Below, one piece after another: positions 8,805-16,794 of a stretch of DNA of 64,000 nt (position 1 is its first letter; every line of letters begins with the position of its first letter). A program made the translations under genes and the position numbers. The DNA lies in NCBI RefSeq assembly GCF_017877055.1, contig NZ_JAGIPG010000002.1:372001-436000 (forward strand), in the 5' to 3' direction. Below the pieces are notes generated by a model. The model saw nothing but the letters and a program-made list of their open reading frames with translations. It was not told where the DNA came from and ran no database searches. The DNA is from Neorhizobium galegae (GTDB lineage: Bacteria > Pseudomonadota > Alphaproteobacteria > Rhizobiales > Rhizobiaceae).

Positions 8805-9091
8805 CACACACTCCATTCCATCGCGAGTCGCTTCGCAGCCTTGATGTCCTTTGCCTGGCCTGCTTTTGTCGCCGCCACAGAGTAGAACGATCAGGACATT
8901 GCCACGCTGCTGAAAGTAGGTGCGGTAGCCCGGGCCGTAGTGAATGCGCAGTTCGCTGACACCTTCACCAACGGGAGCCGATCACCAGCATGCCCGAAAG
9001 CGAGCCGGTCCAGACGCGAGACTATCAGTGCGCGAGCGCGCTCGTCCTTCAGAAACGTTTCCGTCTGCTTGAGCTCGAACACGGACCACAT
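8804..9091 (-). pseudogene. higB: HigB/RelE-family toxin, frameshifted
   Basis: The first frame gives MWSVFELKQTETF, then LKDERARALIVSRLDRLAFG, the usual N-terminal half of the PF05973-type killer protein but apparently missing several residues after ETF. Around 8970-8976 one base is lost; the other frame then reads [18 protein letters not shown] and [17 protein letters not shown], the conserved catalytic part. Near 8856-8861 one base is gained before [15 protein letters not shown]. With two frameshifts and a probable in-frame gap, no intact toxin can be made. The ATG lies inside a 40-nt inverted repeat. Confidence 0.75.
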
Positions 9092-9119
9092 GTAGTTTAA
9101 AAACTACATGTGGTCCGTG
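9080..9119. repeat. 40-nt near-perfect inverted repeat over the toxin start
   Basis: Two 19-base arms (left arm CACGGACCACATGTAGTTT) separated only by AA. The toxin start codon and its first codons (M-W-S-V) are inside one arm, so the other arm repeats them in inverted form, giving a second ATGTGGTCCGTG on the plus strand. A shorter operator (around TAGTTT-AA-AAACTA) was probably the original element, and the arms look like a later inverted duplication. The hairpin would also sequester the toxin start in RNA and could stop transcription arriving from the aminopeptidase gene. Confidence 0.85.
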
Positions 9120-9132
9120 GATCATGAGCTTA

Positions 9133-10386
9133 TCAGGCCCACTCACCCTTGCGCATCACCGGCACCTTCGAGCCGTCGGCGCGGACGCCGTCGATGTCGA
9201 CCTTGTCGGAGCCGATCATCCAGTCGATATGGATCAGGCTCGAATTGCCACCCTGCGCCTTGATCTGGTCCGGGCTGAGCGTAGCCCCATCGAGGAAGCA
9301 CTTCGAGTAGCACTGGCCGAGCGCGATGTGGCAGGAGGCGTTTTCGTCGAACAGGGTATTGTAGAACAGGATGCCGCTTTTGGAGATCGGCGAGGAATGC
9401 GGAACCAGCGCCACTTCCCCCAGCCGGCGGGCGCCTTCGTCGGTATCGAGCACCTTGTTCAGCACTTCCTCGCCCTTTGAAGCCTTGGCCTCGACGATGC
9501 GGCCGCCCTCGAACTTCACCTGGATATTGTCGATCAGCGTGCCCTGGTGCGAAAGCGGCTTGGTGCTGGAGACATGGCCTTCGACCTTCAGCGCATGCGG
9601 CGTGGTGAAGACTTCTTCGGTCGGGATGTTCGGGTTGCAGGTAATGCCGTTCTTGGCGGTGGAGGCGCCGCCATGCCATTCGTGGCCATCGGCAAGGCCG
9701 ACCGTCAGATCGGTACCCGGGCCGGTGAAATGGAGCGCGGAAAAGCGCTCGCCGTTGAGCCATGTCGAACGCTTCTGGAGATTGGCGTTATGTTCCGCCC
9801 AGGCTGCGATCGGATCGGAGAGATCGACGCGAGAGGCTGCGAAGATCGCGTCCGCCAGCTTGCCGACTGCGACGTCTTCCGGGACGTCCGGGAAGACCTG
9901 ACGTGCCCAGGAGGGGTTGGGGTAGGAAACGATATTCCAGTTGATGTCGAAATTGGCGATCTTTTCCAGCGCCGGCTTGTAGGCCATGGAATTGGCCTTG
10001 TTGGCGCGCGCCACTTTGGCGGGATCCTGGCCGGAGAGCATCATCGGGTTGTCGCCGGAGATGGCAAGCCGCGCGGCACCGTTCGCATAGGCCCTGGCCA
10101 TGCCCTCGTAGAGCCAGTCGGACGCCTTGTCGAAGCTTGCATCGGGCGCGTATTCATAGCGCGCGAGCGTCGTCTCTTCGTCGGAATAGAAGGTCGAGAC
10201 GATGCCGGCGCCGGCGATATACGCATGTTTGGTGAGGAGCCGCACGAGCGGCAGGGCGGCGAGCGGTGCCGTGATCACCAGATCCTGGCCCTTCTCGAGG
10301 CGCAAGCCAACCTTGATGGCGACTTCCGCCAGCTTTTCGAGCTTTTGAGGATCGACGACGGTTTGAAAATTCGGCACGATTGTCAT
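9133..10386 (-). CDS. M29-family metalloaminopeptidase
   Basis: A 417-aa protein of the thermophilic-aminopeptidase (AmpS/AmpT/PepS) family. Recognisable parts are PTEEVFTTPHALKVEGHVSS, the late zinc-site region CHIALGQCYSKCFLDG, and the C-terminal LIHIDWMIGSDKVDIDGV shared by the family. It removes N-terminal residues from peptides in the cytoplasm using two metal ions. The start at 10386 follows an AGGTGAGG element; the longer frame to 10545 would overlap the divergent secreted-protein gene. Its end lies 14 bp from the inverted repeat of the decayed toxin-antitoxin locus. Confidence 0.92.
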   Translation of the reverse strand: MTIVPNFQTVVDPQKLEKLAEVAIKVGLRLEKGQDLVITAPLAALPLVRLLTKHAYIAGAGIVSTFYSDEETTLARYEYAPDASFDKASDWLYEGMARAYANGAARLAISGDNPMMLSGQDPAKVARANKANSMAYKPALEKIANFDINWNIVSYPNPSWARQVFPDVPEDVAVGKLADAIFAASRVDLSDPIAAWAEHNANLQKRSTWLNGERFSALHFTGPGTDLTVGLADGHEWHGGASTAKNGITCNPNIPTEEVFTTPHALKVEGHVSSTKPLSHQGTLIDNIQVKFEGGRIVEAKASKGEEVLNKVLDTDEGARRLGEVALVPHSSPISKSGILFYNTLFDENASCHIALGQCYSKCFLDGATLSPDQIKAQGGNSSLIHIDWMIGSDKVDIDGVRADGSKVPVMRKGEWA

Positions 10387-10459
10387 GTTGGACCTCACCT
10401 GATTTCTGTGATCGAAGAGACTTAAAGAGGTTTGGGGCAAAATTGAAGCTGAGGGAACC

Positions 10460-11275
10460 ATGTTCATGAAAACCGCCTTGCTGTGCGCCGCTCTCTTCGG
10501 CGCCTCGGCCTCTGCCTGTCTCTCGGCCGACTTTGCGGCGACCATGTTCGATCATCAGGTGGCCATCGCATCCGATAACGATGAAGAGAAACTGACGATC
10601 GACGGCAGGCAAGTCCATTCCAACCGGTTCCTGATGATCGAGAATATCGGTCTGGTCGCAGGTGTACCGTTCGTCTTGGTGGTGAGCTCGGACGGCGGCA
10701 ATGCCTGCCCGGGTTCGCCTCTTGTCGTGTCGTTCCCGCAGGGTGGTGAGCCGCGTGTCGATGAGCCGATAGACGATTGCCGCGGCGCCGCCTCGATCAC
10801 CACGGAGGATGACCACCTTCTGCTTGCGACGCAGTCGGTTGCCGGCCAGCCAAGCCTGCGCTGGACCTGGACGCCCGAAAAGGGCTTCGCCGAGGCTGGC
10901 AAGGTCGCCTTCCAGCCGAATGCGGCGATGGGGTGGGACGACATGAAAAAGGCGGAGCACCCGTCCGACCTCCTCGGCATCGGGCCGATCGCCGAGGCGG
11001 CAAATGCGATGCTCGGCGAGCATCGGCAGGAGTTCGAGAAGTCCATCACCGGGCCCGGCAGCGGTATGTTCAAGAACGGCTTCTATATCGGCGAAGCCTG
11101 CATGCCGCATATGTGCACCGAGGCCGAGGCGTTGATCGCCGCGGATATCTCGGCGAGAAAGCTTTATCTCGCCTGGAAGCCTGCGGGTAGGAAGATCATC
11201 CTGCGTCCAGCGGTCCGCAGATGGCCGGCACCGGCGCTCGCCGCTCTCAAGCAATGGTCGGCAAAGTGGCCGTGA
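10460..11275 (+). CDS. Secreted protein of unknown function
   Basis: A 271-aa protein with a Sec signal peptide (residues ~1-23, MFMKTALLCAALFGASASAC then LSADFAA). The presence of Ala-Cys could allow lipoprotein processing, but the lipobox is weak. The mature part contains four or more cysteines (NACPG, DDCRGAA, EACMPHMC), which may form disulfides, and ends in a basic, proline-rich stretch. A GAGGGAACC element precedes the ATG at 10460; a second ATG at 10466 is possible. I recognise no family. It is divergent from the aminopeptidase gene. Confidence 0.7.
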   Translation: MFMKTALLCAALFGASASACLSADFAATMFDHQVAIASDNDEEKLTIDGRQVHSNRFLMIENIGLVAGVPFVLVVSSDGGNACPGSPLVVSFPQGGEPRVDEPIDDCRGAASITTEDDHLLLATQSVAGQPSLRWTWTPEKGFAEAGKVAFQPNAAMGWDDMKKAEHPSDLLGIGPIAEAANAMLGEHRQEFEKSITGPGSGMFKNGFYIGEACMPHMCTEAEALIAADISARKLYLAWKPAGRKIILRPAVRRWPAPALAALKQWSAKWP

Positions 11276-11293
11276 CGATGGGATAATGGCCGC

Positions 11294-12181
11294 TCAGCGC
11301 TGCAGCGCCGCCTTGACCGCGGCGGTGTTGCCGGCATGGACCTCCTCGTAAGGCGCGAAATAAAGCACGGCGCCTGAGGCGATTTCGTCCTCGACGAAGG
11401 ATTTCAAGGAGGGATCGATATCCTGACCAGCGGCGATTGCGCCCGCCATGCGGCGCAGATAGGCGCGGTTGGCCTCGACGAGGTCCGGCCCGTAACCGCC
11501 CGCAGCAATCCGCTCCGCATCGCCGTGCGCCGGCAGGATTTTTGCGATCGGCCAGGCGGCCATCCGGGCAAGCTCCGCGATATGCGTGCCGATCTCGGCG
11601 GCTTCCGAAATATAGGTGACGGTGTCTTCCAGCGTGTCGCCGGCGAGCAGAAGCCGTTCTTCCGGCATCCAGACCACGTTGCCGTCGGCGCTGTGGATGG
11701 CGAAATGGTGCAGTTCGATCCGGCGGCGCCCGACGGTCAGCTCCAGCCGGCCGTCGAACAGGGTGGTCGGCATGACGAGCGGTGAGATCGGCGGGTTGGC
11801 ACTTTCGATCTTCTCGCGGTTTTCTTTCAGCTTCTCGGCCGTCAGTGTCAGCGCGATGATCTCGCAATCGGAAAAGACGGCGTTTCCGGCGACATGATCC
11901 TTGTGCCAGTGGCTGAGCACGATGCGGACCTTCGTAACGCCACGCGCTTCCAGATGCGTGCGGATCGCTTTCGCATGGTCGAGCGAGATATGCGTGTCAT
12001 AGACCAGCGCCTCGTCCTGATCCACGATGGCATAGGAGGCGACGCCGAGCGAATAGGCGCCGTCGTCCAGCCAGTTTGCGCTTTTCGCATGGAGCCGCTT
12101 GCCCGATATCCGGCCGTCATAATAGGCGAAGATGCCGGGATAGGGTTCGAGAATCCGAAGCGTCGAGGTCATCTCACTCAT
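11294..12181 (-). CDS. MBL-fold metallo-hydrolase
   Basis: A 295-aa metallo-beta-lactamase-fold protein. The zinc motif HxHxDH is at residues 91-96 (SHWHKDHVAG), followed by an H/GDT region (LLLAGDTLEDTVTY) and a final HGDAE. It hydrolyses an unknown substrate; the family includes glyoxalase II and lactonases. There is no signal peptide. Its ATG lies four bases after the ybaK stop, so the two are co-transcribed. An alternative ATG at 12172 follows a GAGTGAG element. The proximity to YbaK does not define a pathway. Confidence 0.88.
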   Translation of the reverse strand: MSEMTSTLRILEPYPGIFAYYDGRISGKRLHAKSANWLDDGAYSLGVASYAIVDQDEALVYDTHISLDHAKAIRTHLEARGVTKVRIVLSHWHKDHVAGNAVFSDCEIIALTLTAEKLKENREKIESANPPISPLVMPTTLFDGRLELTVGRRRIELHHFAIHSADGNVVWMPEERLLLAGDTLEDTVTYISEAAEIGTHIAELARMAAWPIAKILPAHGDAERIAAGGYGPDLVEANRAYLRRMAGAIAAGQDIDPSLKSFVEDEIASGAVLYFAPYEEVHAGNTAAVKAALQR

Positions 12182-12185
12182 GATT

Positions 12186-12659
12186 TCATGCCACCAGCGG
12201 CGCGGCGACCGCCTTCAGTGCATCGCGGGCCGCCTTGGGATCAAGCCGCACCTGCAATCCGCGCTGGCCGCCGTTGATGAAGACATGCGGCTCGTCGAGC
12301 GCGGTGATCTCAATCGCGGTCGGCACGAGTTTCTTCTGTCCGAAGGGGCTGATGCCGCCGACATGATAACCCGTCGCCCGTTCCGCATCGGCGGGCTTCA
12401 TCATGCTCGCGGATTTGCCCCCGAACGCGGCGGCGAGCTTCTTCATCGAAACCTCGTGATCCGAGGGCACCACGACGCAGACCGCCCTGCCGTCCACCGC
12501 CGCCATCAGCGTCTTCAAGACACGGCGCGGTTCCTCGCCGATCGCTTCCGCCGCCTGCATCCCGATCCGGTCCGCATTCGGATCGTAGTCATAGGTGACG
12601 GTGGTGAACGCGACGCCCGCTTTTTCGAGCATCTGGGTGGCGCGGGTTGTCTTGGACAT
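12186..12659 (-). CDS. ybaK: Cys-tRNA(Pro)/Cys-tRNA deacylase YbaK-type
   Basis: A 157-aa protein, full length for the YbaK/EbsC family. It opens MSKTTRATQMLEKAGVAFTT and holds the conserved VLKTLMAAVDG with the catalytic Lys, VVPSDHEVSMKKLA, and the GYHVGGISPFGQKK segment. The enzyme clears mischarged Cys-tRNA(Pro) in trans. It sits between an ArsC/Spx-like gene upstream (15 bp) and the MBL hydrolase, all on the minus strand, probably one transcript. Confidence 0.95.
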   Translation of the reverse strand: MSKTTRATQMLEKAGVAFTTVTYDYDPNADRIGMQAAEAIGEEPRRVLKTLMAAVDGRAVCVVVPSDHEVSMKKLAAAFGGKSASMMKPADAERATGYHVGGISPFGQKKLVPTAIEITALDEPHVFINGGQRGLQVRLDPKAARDALKAVAAPLVA

Positions 12660-12674
12660 GGATGAATCCTGGTT

Positions 12675-13028
12675 TCAGATACCGGCAAAAGCCTCTTCAT
12701 AAGCCTCCGGCTTGAAACCGACGATCAGCTTTCCGTCCGCCTCCAGGACCGGCCGCTTGATCATCGAGGGCTGGGCGAGCATCAGCGTGATCGCCTTCTC
12801 CCGGTCGAGGTTCGTCTTGTCGGCTTCGTCGAGTTTCTTGAAGGTCGTGCCGGTGCGGTTGAGCACGATCTCCCAGCCGGCGCGATCCGTCCAGGTATCC
12901 AGATGTGCGCGGTCGATACCCTCGGCCTTGTAGTCGTGAAAGGCATAGGTGACGCCTTTGCGGTCGAGCCAGTCGCGTGCCTTCTTCATCGTGTCGCAGT
13001 TCTTGATGCCATAGATCGTGATTGCCAT
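12675..13028 (-). CDS. ArsC/Spx-family protein (YffB-like)
   Basis: A 117-aa thioredoxin-fold protein. It opens MAITIYGIKNCDTMKKARDW with a single N-terminal cysteine (no CxxC), a feature of the YffB/Spx-like branch rather than true arsenate reductases. RPVLEADGKLIVGFKPEAYE near the end is the usual cis-proline region. E. coli YffB binds glutathione; a thiol-dependent reductase role is likely but unproven. The start at 13028 gives the family's normal N-terminus. The gene heads the minus-strand group that includes ybaK. Confidence 0.9.
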   Translation of the reverse strand: MAITIYGIKNCDTMKKARDWLDRKGVTYAFHDYKAEGIDRAHLDTWTDRAGWEIVLNRTGTTFKKLDEADKTNLDREKAITLMLAQPSMIKRPVLEADGKLIVGFKPEAYEEAFAGI

Positions 13029-13139
13029 CGAAGCCTCTTCATTCCAGGCATGATCGATACCAAGCGCGACCCTCACCGTGCAAGCCGCTCCGTGTGGTTA
13101 ACGGTTGTTATGTGACAGTTGCATGGCTCCCCTGTTTCG

Positions 13140-13154
13140 TTGTGCATTGCACAA
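13140..13154. promoter_or_regulatory. 15-bp palindrome upstream of the 54-aa gene
   Basis: TTGTGCA-T-TGCACAA, perfect seven-base arms, 50 bp before the start of the small gene at 13204 and 112 bp upstream of the ArsC-like gene. It contains TGCATTGCA, loosely like TGC-N3-GCA sites described for PHB regulators, but no link is demonstrated. Putative operator only. Confidence 0.4.
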
Positions 13155-13203
13155 AAACAGCACAGGCATCATATTTTAGCAGAACGAAAAAGGAGAGTTT
13201 CAC

Positions 13204-13368
13204 ATGTCCGTCCAGAAGAAGATCCGTGGCAGCGCCATTGGCCGCGCCTTCGCAGTTATGAGCGCCGCAATCTCGGTTTCGGCTGCCGTTGAAAACCACC
13301 GCCGCCCGACCAACCGCGACCTGACCACACTCGGCATCGACCCGAAGGCTTTCGATCGTCTCGGCTGA
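13204..13368 (+). CDS. 54-aa small basic protein
   Basis: ATG at 13204 follows an AAAGGAGAG ribosome site, excellent for this genome. The product opens MSVQKKIRGSAIGRAFAVMS, has a short alanine-rich middle, and ends NRDLTTLGIDPKAFDRLG. The end faintly resembles the C-terminus of DUF1127 small proteins, but the arginine-rich core is missing, so I leave it unnamed. A hairpin follows directly downstream, and a palindrome lies upstream, so it is probably an independent transcription unit. Confidence 0.65.
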   Translation: MSVQKKIRGSAIGRAFAVMSAAISVSAAVENHRRPTNRDLTTLGIDPKAFDRLG

Positions 13369-13373
13369 TCCGT

Positions 13374-13402
13374 CTTTCCCGGCCTTGCGTGGGCTGGGAA
13401 AG
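13374..13402 (+). terminator. Hairpin after the 54-aa gene
   Basis: CTTTCCCGGCC pairs with GGCTGGGAAAG (11 bp, one G-U) around a TTGCGTG loop, starting five bases after the stop. The following sequence has only short T runs, so it is a weak intrinsic terminator or an RNA-stabilising hairpin. Confidence 0.5.
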
Positions 13403-13501
13403 GGCTTTGTATCTCAGCCTTAAGTATAAGGCTTTGCTGAATACCCGCGGAAACTGTCCGTTAACCATGCCATCCTATATTCTCCTAATATTCCGGGAGA
13501 T

Positions 13502-14944
13502 GTGGATTTGGTCGGGCAGGTTGTCAGGGAAGAAGCGCCGTCGGGGCCTGTATCTGTCGACGGCGAGGTGTTGAAGCGGTCCGTCGCCAAGCTGGCGAAC
13601 GAGGCTTCCGCGCTCGGCCTCCATCTGGTCGATATTGCTGGTGCCATCCAGGATACGGCTGCGCAATCCTCCGCACACGCGACATTGCTTGGCCGCCTGA
13701 CGCAGTCCGCTCAGTCGATTGCGGACGCCAACGGCCACGTTGCCCGCTCCCTTCAGGAATCCGACAAGCTGACGGCGAACGCGCGCAAGGTGCTCGGCGA
13801 GCAGGCTGAACAGCTTTCCGGCTCGATCACCGCGATCGATCACATGGTCCATGCGTCCCAGGAAATCGGCGCCGAGATCAAGTTGTTTTCCGCGGCGCTC
13901 GGAGACGTTGGACGTTTGGCAGATGCGATCGGCATGATCGCCCGGCAGACGAACCTTCTGGCATTGAATGCCGCAATCGAAGCGGCGCGTGCGGGCGAAG
14001 CCGGCAAGGGTTTTGCCGTGGTTGCCGCGGAGGTACGCGCGCTGTCGCTGCAAACCTCCCAGACGACGAGTTCGATCCAGACCACGCTTGATCAATTGAA
14101 CAGCCGCATCGACAAGCTGATAATGGCCGGCGAAGGTGCCAGCCAGTCGGCCGAGGGCGTCAAGACCACCGCGATGAAGGTTCAGGGCTCATTCAAGGGC
14201 GTCGAAGGCGTCATGACCCAGATCCTCGACAAGGCGTCTTCGCTCGCCGGAACGACCGAAACGGTCGACAGGCAATGCGGCGAATTCGCCTCGTCGATTG
14301 CGTCCGCGGCAAGCGCGATCCTGAAATCCAATGATCAGTTGCAGCAGACCTCGTCCCGCGTCGGGGAGGTGGTGACGATTTCCGAGCGGATGATCCAGAC
14401 GACGGCGAGCGCCGGCATCGAGACCTCGGATACCCCGCATATCCGTGCCGTAATGGCCTATGCCGCCGAGGTTTCCTCCGCCTTCGAGGCGGGCATAAAA
14501 TCCGGCCGCATCGATCTTGGCGCATTGTTCGACCGGCAATATGTTGCGATCCCCGGTAGCGATCCTGTCCAGTACATGACGCGTTTCACTGAGTTTACCG
14601 ATACCGTGCTGCCGCCTATCCAGGAACGGGCGGCCGAAAGCGACGCGCAGGTCGCGTTCTGCGCCGCCATAGATGAAAACGGTTACCTGCCGACCCACAA
14701 CCGAAAATTCTCGCAGCGCCAGCGTCCGGGCGACGTGACCTGGAATACCGCCAACTGCCGCAACCGGCGCATCTTCAACGACCGCGTGGGCTTGGCGGCC
14801 GGCCGCAACAAGGAGCCTTTTCTGCTACAGACCTACCGCCGCGACATGGGCGGCGGCGAGTTTGTGCTGATGAAGGACATTTCCGCCCCGATCACCGTCA
14901 ACGGGCGCCATTGGGGCGGTCTGCGTCTCGCCATCAAGGTTTGA
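13502..14944 (+). CDS. Soluble methyl-accepting chemotaxis protein with C-terminal sensory domain
   Basis: A 480-aa cytoplasmic chemoreceptor. The signalling hairpin tip occupies residues ~140-185 ([20 protein letters not shown], then [20 protein letters not shown]), embedded in a long coiled coil from ~25 to ~300. There are no membrane segments. Residues ~310-480 form a separate domain ending [12 protein letters not shown], the last strands typical of Cache-like sensor domains, so sensing lies after the signalling part. The GTG at 13502 is only two bases after GGGAG; TTG at 13508 has better spacing and may be the real start. A TTAACCAT element at 13461-13468 could be a CtrA half-site. No che genes are nearby. 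Confidence 0.9.
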   Translation: MDLVGQVVREEAPSGPVSVDGEVLKRSVAKLANEASALGLHLVDIAGAIQDTAAQSSAHATLLGRLTQSAQSIADANGHVARSLQESDKLTANARKVLGEQAEQLSGSITAIDHMVHASQEIGAEIKLFSAALGDVGRLADAIGMIARQTNLLALNAAIEAARAGEAGKGFAVVAAEVRALSLQTSQTTSSIQTTLDQLNSRIDKLIMAGEGASQSAEGVKTTAMKVQGSFKGVEGVMTQILDKASSLAGTTETVDRQCGEFASSIASAASAILKSNDQLQQTSSRVGEVVTISERMIQTTASAGIETSDTPHIRAVMAYAAEVSSAFEAGIKSGRIDLGALFDRQYVAIPGSDPVQYMTRFTEFTDTVLPPIQERAAESDAQVAFCAAIDENGYLPTHNRKFSQRQRPGDVTWNTANCRNRRIFNDRVGLAAGRNKEPFLLQTYRRDMGGGEFVLMKDISAPITVNGRHWGGLRLAIKV

Positions 14945-14963
14945 TATCGGGAGGCGGCGTCGG

Positions 14964-15446
14964 TCATCCCGCGTAGGCCGCGTCCAATTCGGCAATATCG
15001 ATCTTCTTCATCGAGAACATGGCCTGCATGACGCGATGGGCGCGGGCGCTATCGCTATCCGTCAGCATCTTCGGCATCCTGGCGTAACTGACCTGCCAGA
15101 CGAGTCCGAAACGATCCGTCAGCCAGCCGCAGGGCTGTTGCTGGCCACCCTCGACGAGCTTGTCGTAATAGTGGTCGATCTCGTCCTGCGTCTCGCAATG
15201 GACAAGGAAGGAAACCGCGCCGTTGAATTTCGCCCACGGTCCGCCGTTGATCGCCGCAAAATTCTGACCCTCGAGCTCGAAGCCCATCGCCATCACCGAA
15301 CCCTTGAGCCCGAGAGCGGCATCGCCATAACGCGAGACATCGGTGATCCTCGAATTGTCGAATACAGAGACATAGAAATTGACGGCTTCTTCCGCGTTGT
15401 TATCGAACCAGAGGTGCGGGACGATCTTATGCTTCTGGATGGCCAT
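14964..15446 (-). CDS. VOC-superfamily (PhnB-like) protein
   Basis: A 160-aa protein. It opens MAIQKHKIVPHLWFDNNAEE and continues AVNFYVSVFDNSRITDVSRYG, then AMGFELEGQNFAAINGG. These are the features of the PhnB/3-demethylubiquinone-type glyoxalase fold. The late GWLTDRFGLVWQV segment is conserved in the family. Enzyme activity is unknown for most members. An AGGAGAG element precedes the ATG at 15446; longer frames are not supported. It lies convergent to the chemoreceptor. Confidence 0.9.
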   Translation of the reverse strand: MAIQKHKIVPHLWFDNNAEEAVNFYVSVFDNSRITDVSRYGDAALGLKGSVMAMGFELEGQNFAAINGGPWAKFNGAVSFLVHCETQDEIDHYYDKLVEGGQQQPCGWLTDRFGLVWQVSYARMPKMLTDSDSARAHRVMQAMFSMKKIDIAELDAAYAG

Positions 15447-15522
15447 TGTTCTCTCCTCAAATAGGCGACCGGCCACAGGACGCTGAGGCGCCCGCCGATC
15501 CGACTCGTCTGGCAAAATTCTT

Positions 15523-16182
15523 TCAGATCATCAGGCGGAGCTGTTCCGGCCGCGTCGGATAGGCAGGAGCATCCGGATTGAAGCTCCATCTTCCGAATTC
15601 CTCGTGCCGCGTCTCGCCGTAATGGCTGTAGACCAGCATGAACTCGCCGGCGATCCAGGCATAATTCCGCTCGATGGGCATGGGTTCTATGCGCCCGCAG
15701 CCATAGATCAGCGTCACATGCGGCGCGGCGTCCGCCATCCAGGAGTTCGGAAGGTTGTGGCGGGCGAGAGCGCGGCGCAGCATCTGCGCGAACTGGACGA
15801 CCACCGGATTGCCCCTGGCGCGGTAGAGGGCGAGATGACGTTTGCCTCCGAACAGGGCGCTGCTGTCGAGCGTGATCGGGACAGGTCTCGCCTGGAGGCT
15901 GGCTGCGACCATTTTGGTTGCTTTGATAAGCGGCATGGGCGGCTCTTCGAACTGTTCCATGCAGAGCAGGCTCATGTGGAGAAGATCGGCGGGATAGGCA
16001 TCGCGGGTATTCTCGTTCGCGGCGTGGATCACTGCGTCGCCATGCATGATGAGACCGAGAGGAGCGGACGGCTTCAACACGAACATCAGCTTGCTCTTGC
16101 GCCGGGCAGCCGGGGCCGATTTCGGAAGCCAGCCTTCGCCAAAGGGGAGCGAAGGCTGGCCAGCATGCTTGCGCAAGCTCAT
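15523..16182 (-). CDS. 2'-5' RNA ligase (LigT/ThpR)-family protein
   Basis: A two-histidine phosphoesterase-like protein of 219 aa. The two HxT/S motifs are LHMSLLCM and APHVTLIYG, spaced as in the LigT family. The fold handles 2'-5' or cyclic RNA phosphates; the biological substrate here is unknown. The start is uncertain. ATG at 16182 (MSLRKHAGQPSLPFGEG) has a weak GGTAG element; ATG at 16212 adds ten residues but has no ribosome site. Confidence 0.8.
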   Translation of the reverse strand: MSLRKHAGQPSLPFGEGWLPKSAPAARRKSKLMFVLKPSAPLGLIMHGDAVIHAANENTRDAYPADLLHMSLLCMEQFEEPPMPLIKATKMVAASLQARPVPITLDSSALFGGKRHLALYRARGNPVVVQFAQMLRRALARHNLPNSWMADAAPHVTLIYGCGRIEPMPIERNYAWIAGEFMLVYSHYGETRHEEFGRWSFNPDAPAYPTRPEQLRLMI

Positions 16183-16282
16183 CTTGCTACCGTCATAGTA
16201 ATGCGACCTCATGCCGTTGAATCAAATTTAGCGGGACTCCCTGGATGAGTAAAGAACAAACGAAGAACGATTGCAAGCATGG

Positions 16283-16777
16283 TTAATTTGCGAGCCGGTC
16301 CGGCACCGGCTTTAGCGGGTAGGCCTTCCAGAAGAAGCTGTCGGCGGCAGCCTGGTCGTAGGAGAAGTTGCGGGCTTGCTTGATCTTCCCATCCTCGATG
16401 CGGAAGGCGAGCACCCAGACCGTATCGACATTGGCACCGTCACGGTTCGACCAGCCGCGATGCATGTCGATCACCCAGTTTTCGTCGGCCATCAGTGCGA
16501 TGAGCTCGGCGCGAAAACCGGCCTTTCCAAGTTGGTGGAAGAACGCGGCGACTTCCGCCTTGCCGCGTTTCGTGCCTGCAAGCGGATGGTGTCCGGGAAT
16601 ATGCCATTCGATGTCATCGGCGAAGAAGGATGCGACCTTGGCCATGTCGCCGCTGCCGTAGGCGGCATAATAGTCGGTGATGACCTTGCGGTTCTGTTCG
16701 GGGCTGGCGGCCATGGCGGGCACTCCTGAAAGGAAGGCGGCGGTAACGAGCAGCGCTCGGAAGCTGGTTTTCAACAT
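16283..16777 (-). CDS. Secreted SnoaL/NTF2-like protein
   Basis: A 164-aa protein with a signal peptide (residues 1-23, ending AMAA-SPEQ). The mature part is a single NTF2/SnoaL barrel: ITDYYAAYGSGDMAKVASFF, ADDIEWHIPGHHPLAGTKRG and VLAFRIEDGKIKQARNF are typical. Such domains act as small-molecule isomerases or as binding modules. It lies 17 bp after an alpha/beta hydrolase that itself carries a second SnoaL domain, behind an AraC regulator. GAGGAGG lies before the ATG. The substrate is unknown. Confidence 0.85.
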   Translation of the reverse strand: MLKTSFRALLVTAAFLSGVPAMAASPEQNRKVITDYYAAYGSGDMAKVASFFADDIEWHIPGHHPLAGTKRGKAEVAAFFHQLGKAGFRAELIALMADENWVIDMHRGWSNRDGANVDTVWVLAFRIEDGKIKQARNFSYDQAAADSFFWKAYPLKPVPDRLAN

Positions 16778-16794
16778 GGGTTCCTCCTCAAGGT

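Noticed and set aside
13461..13468. TTAACCAT as a CtrA site; similar ATGGTTAA near 16275 and 37522
   Set aside because: Eight bases alone occur by chance and the partner half-site is missing; noted only in the chemoreceptor entry.
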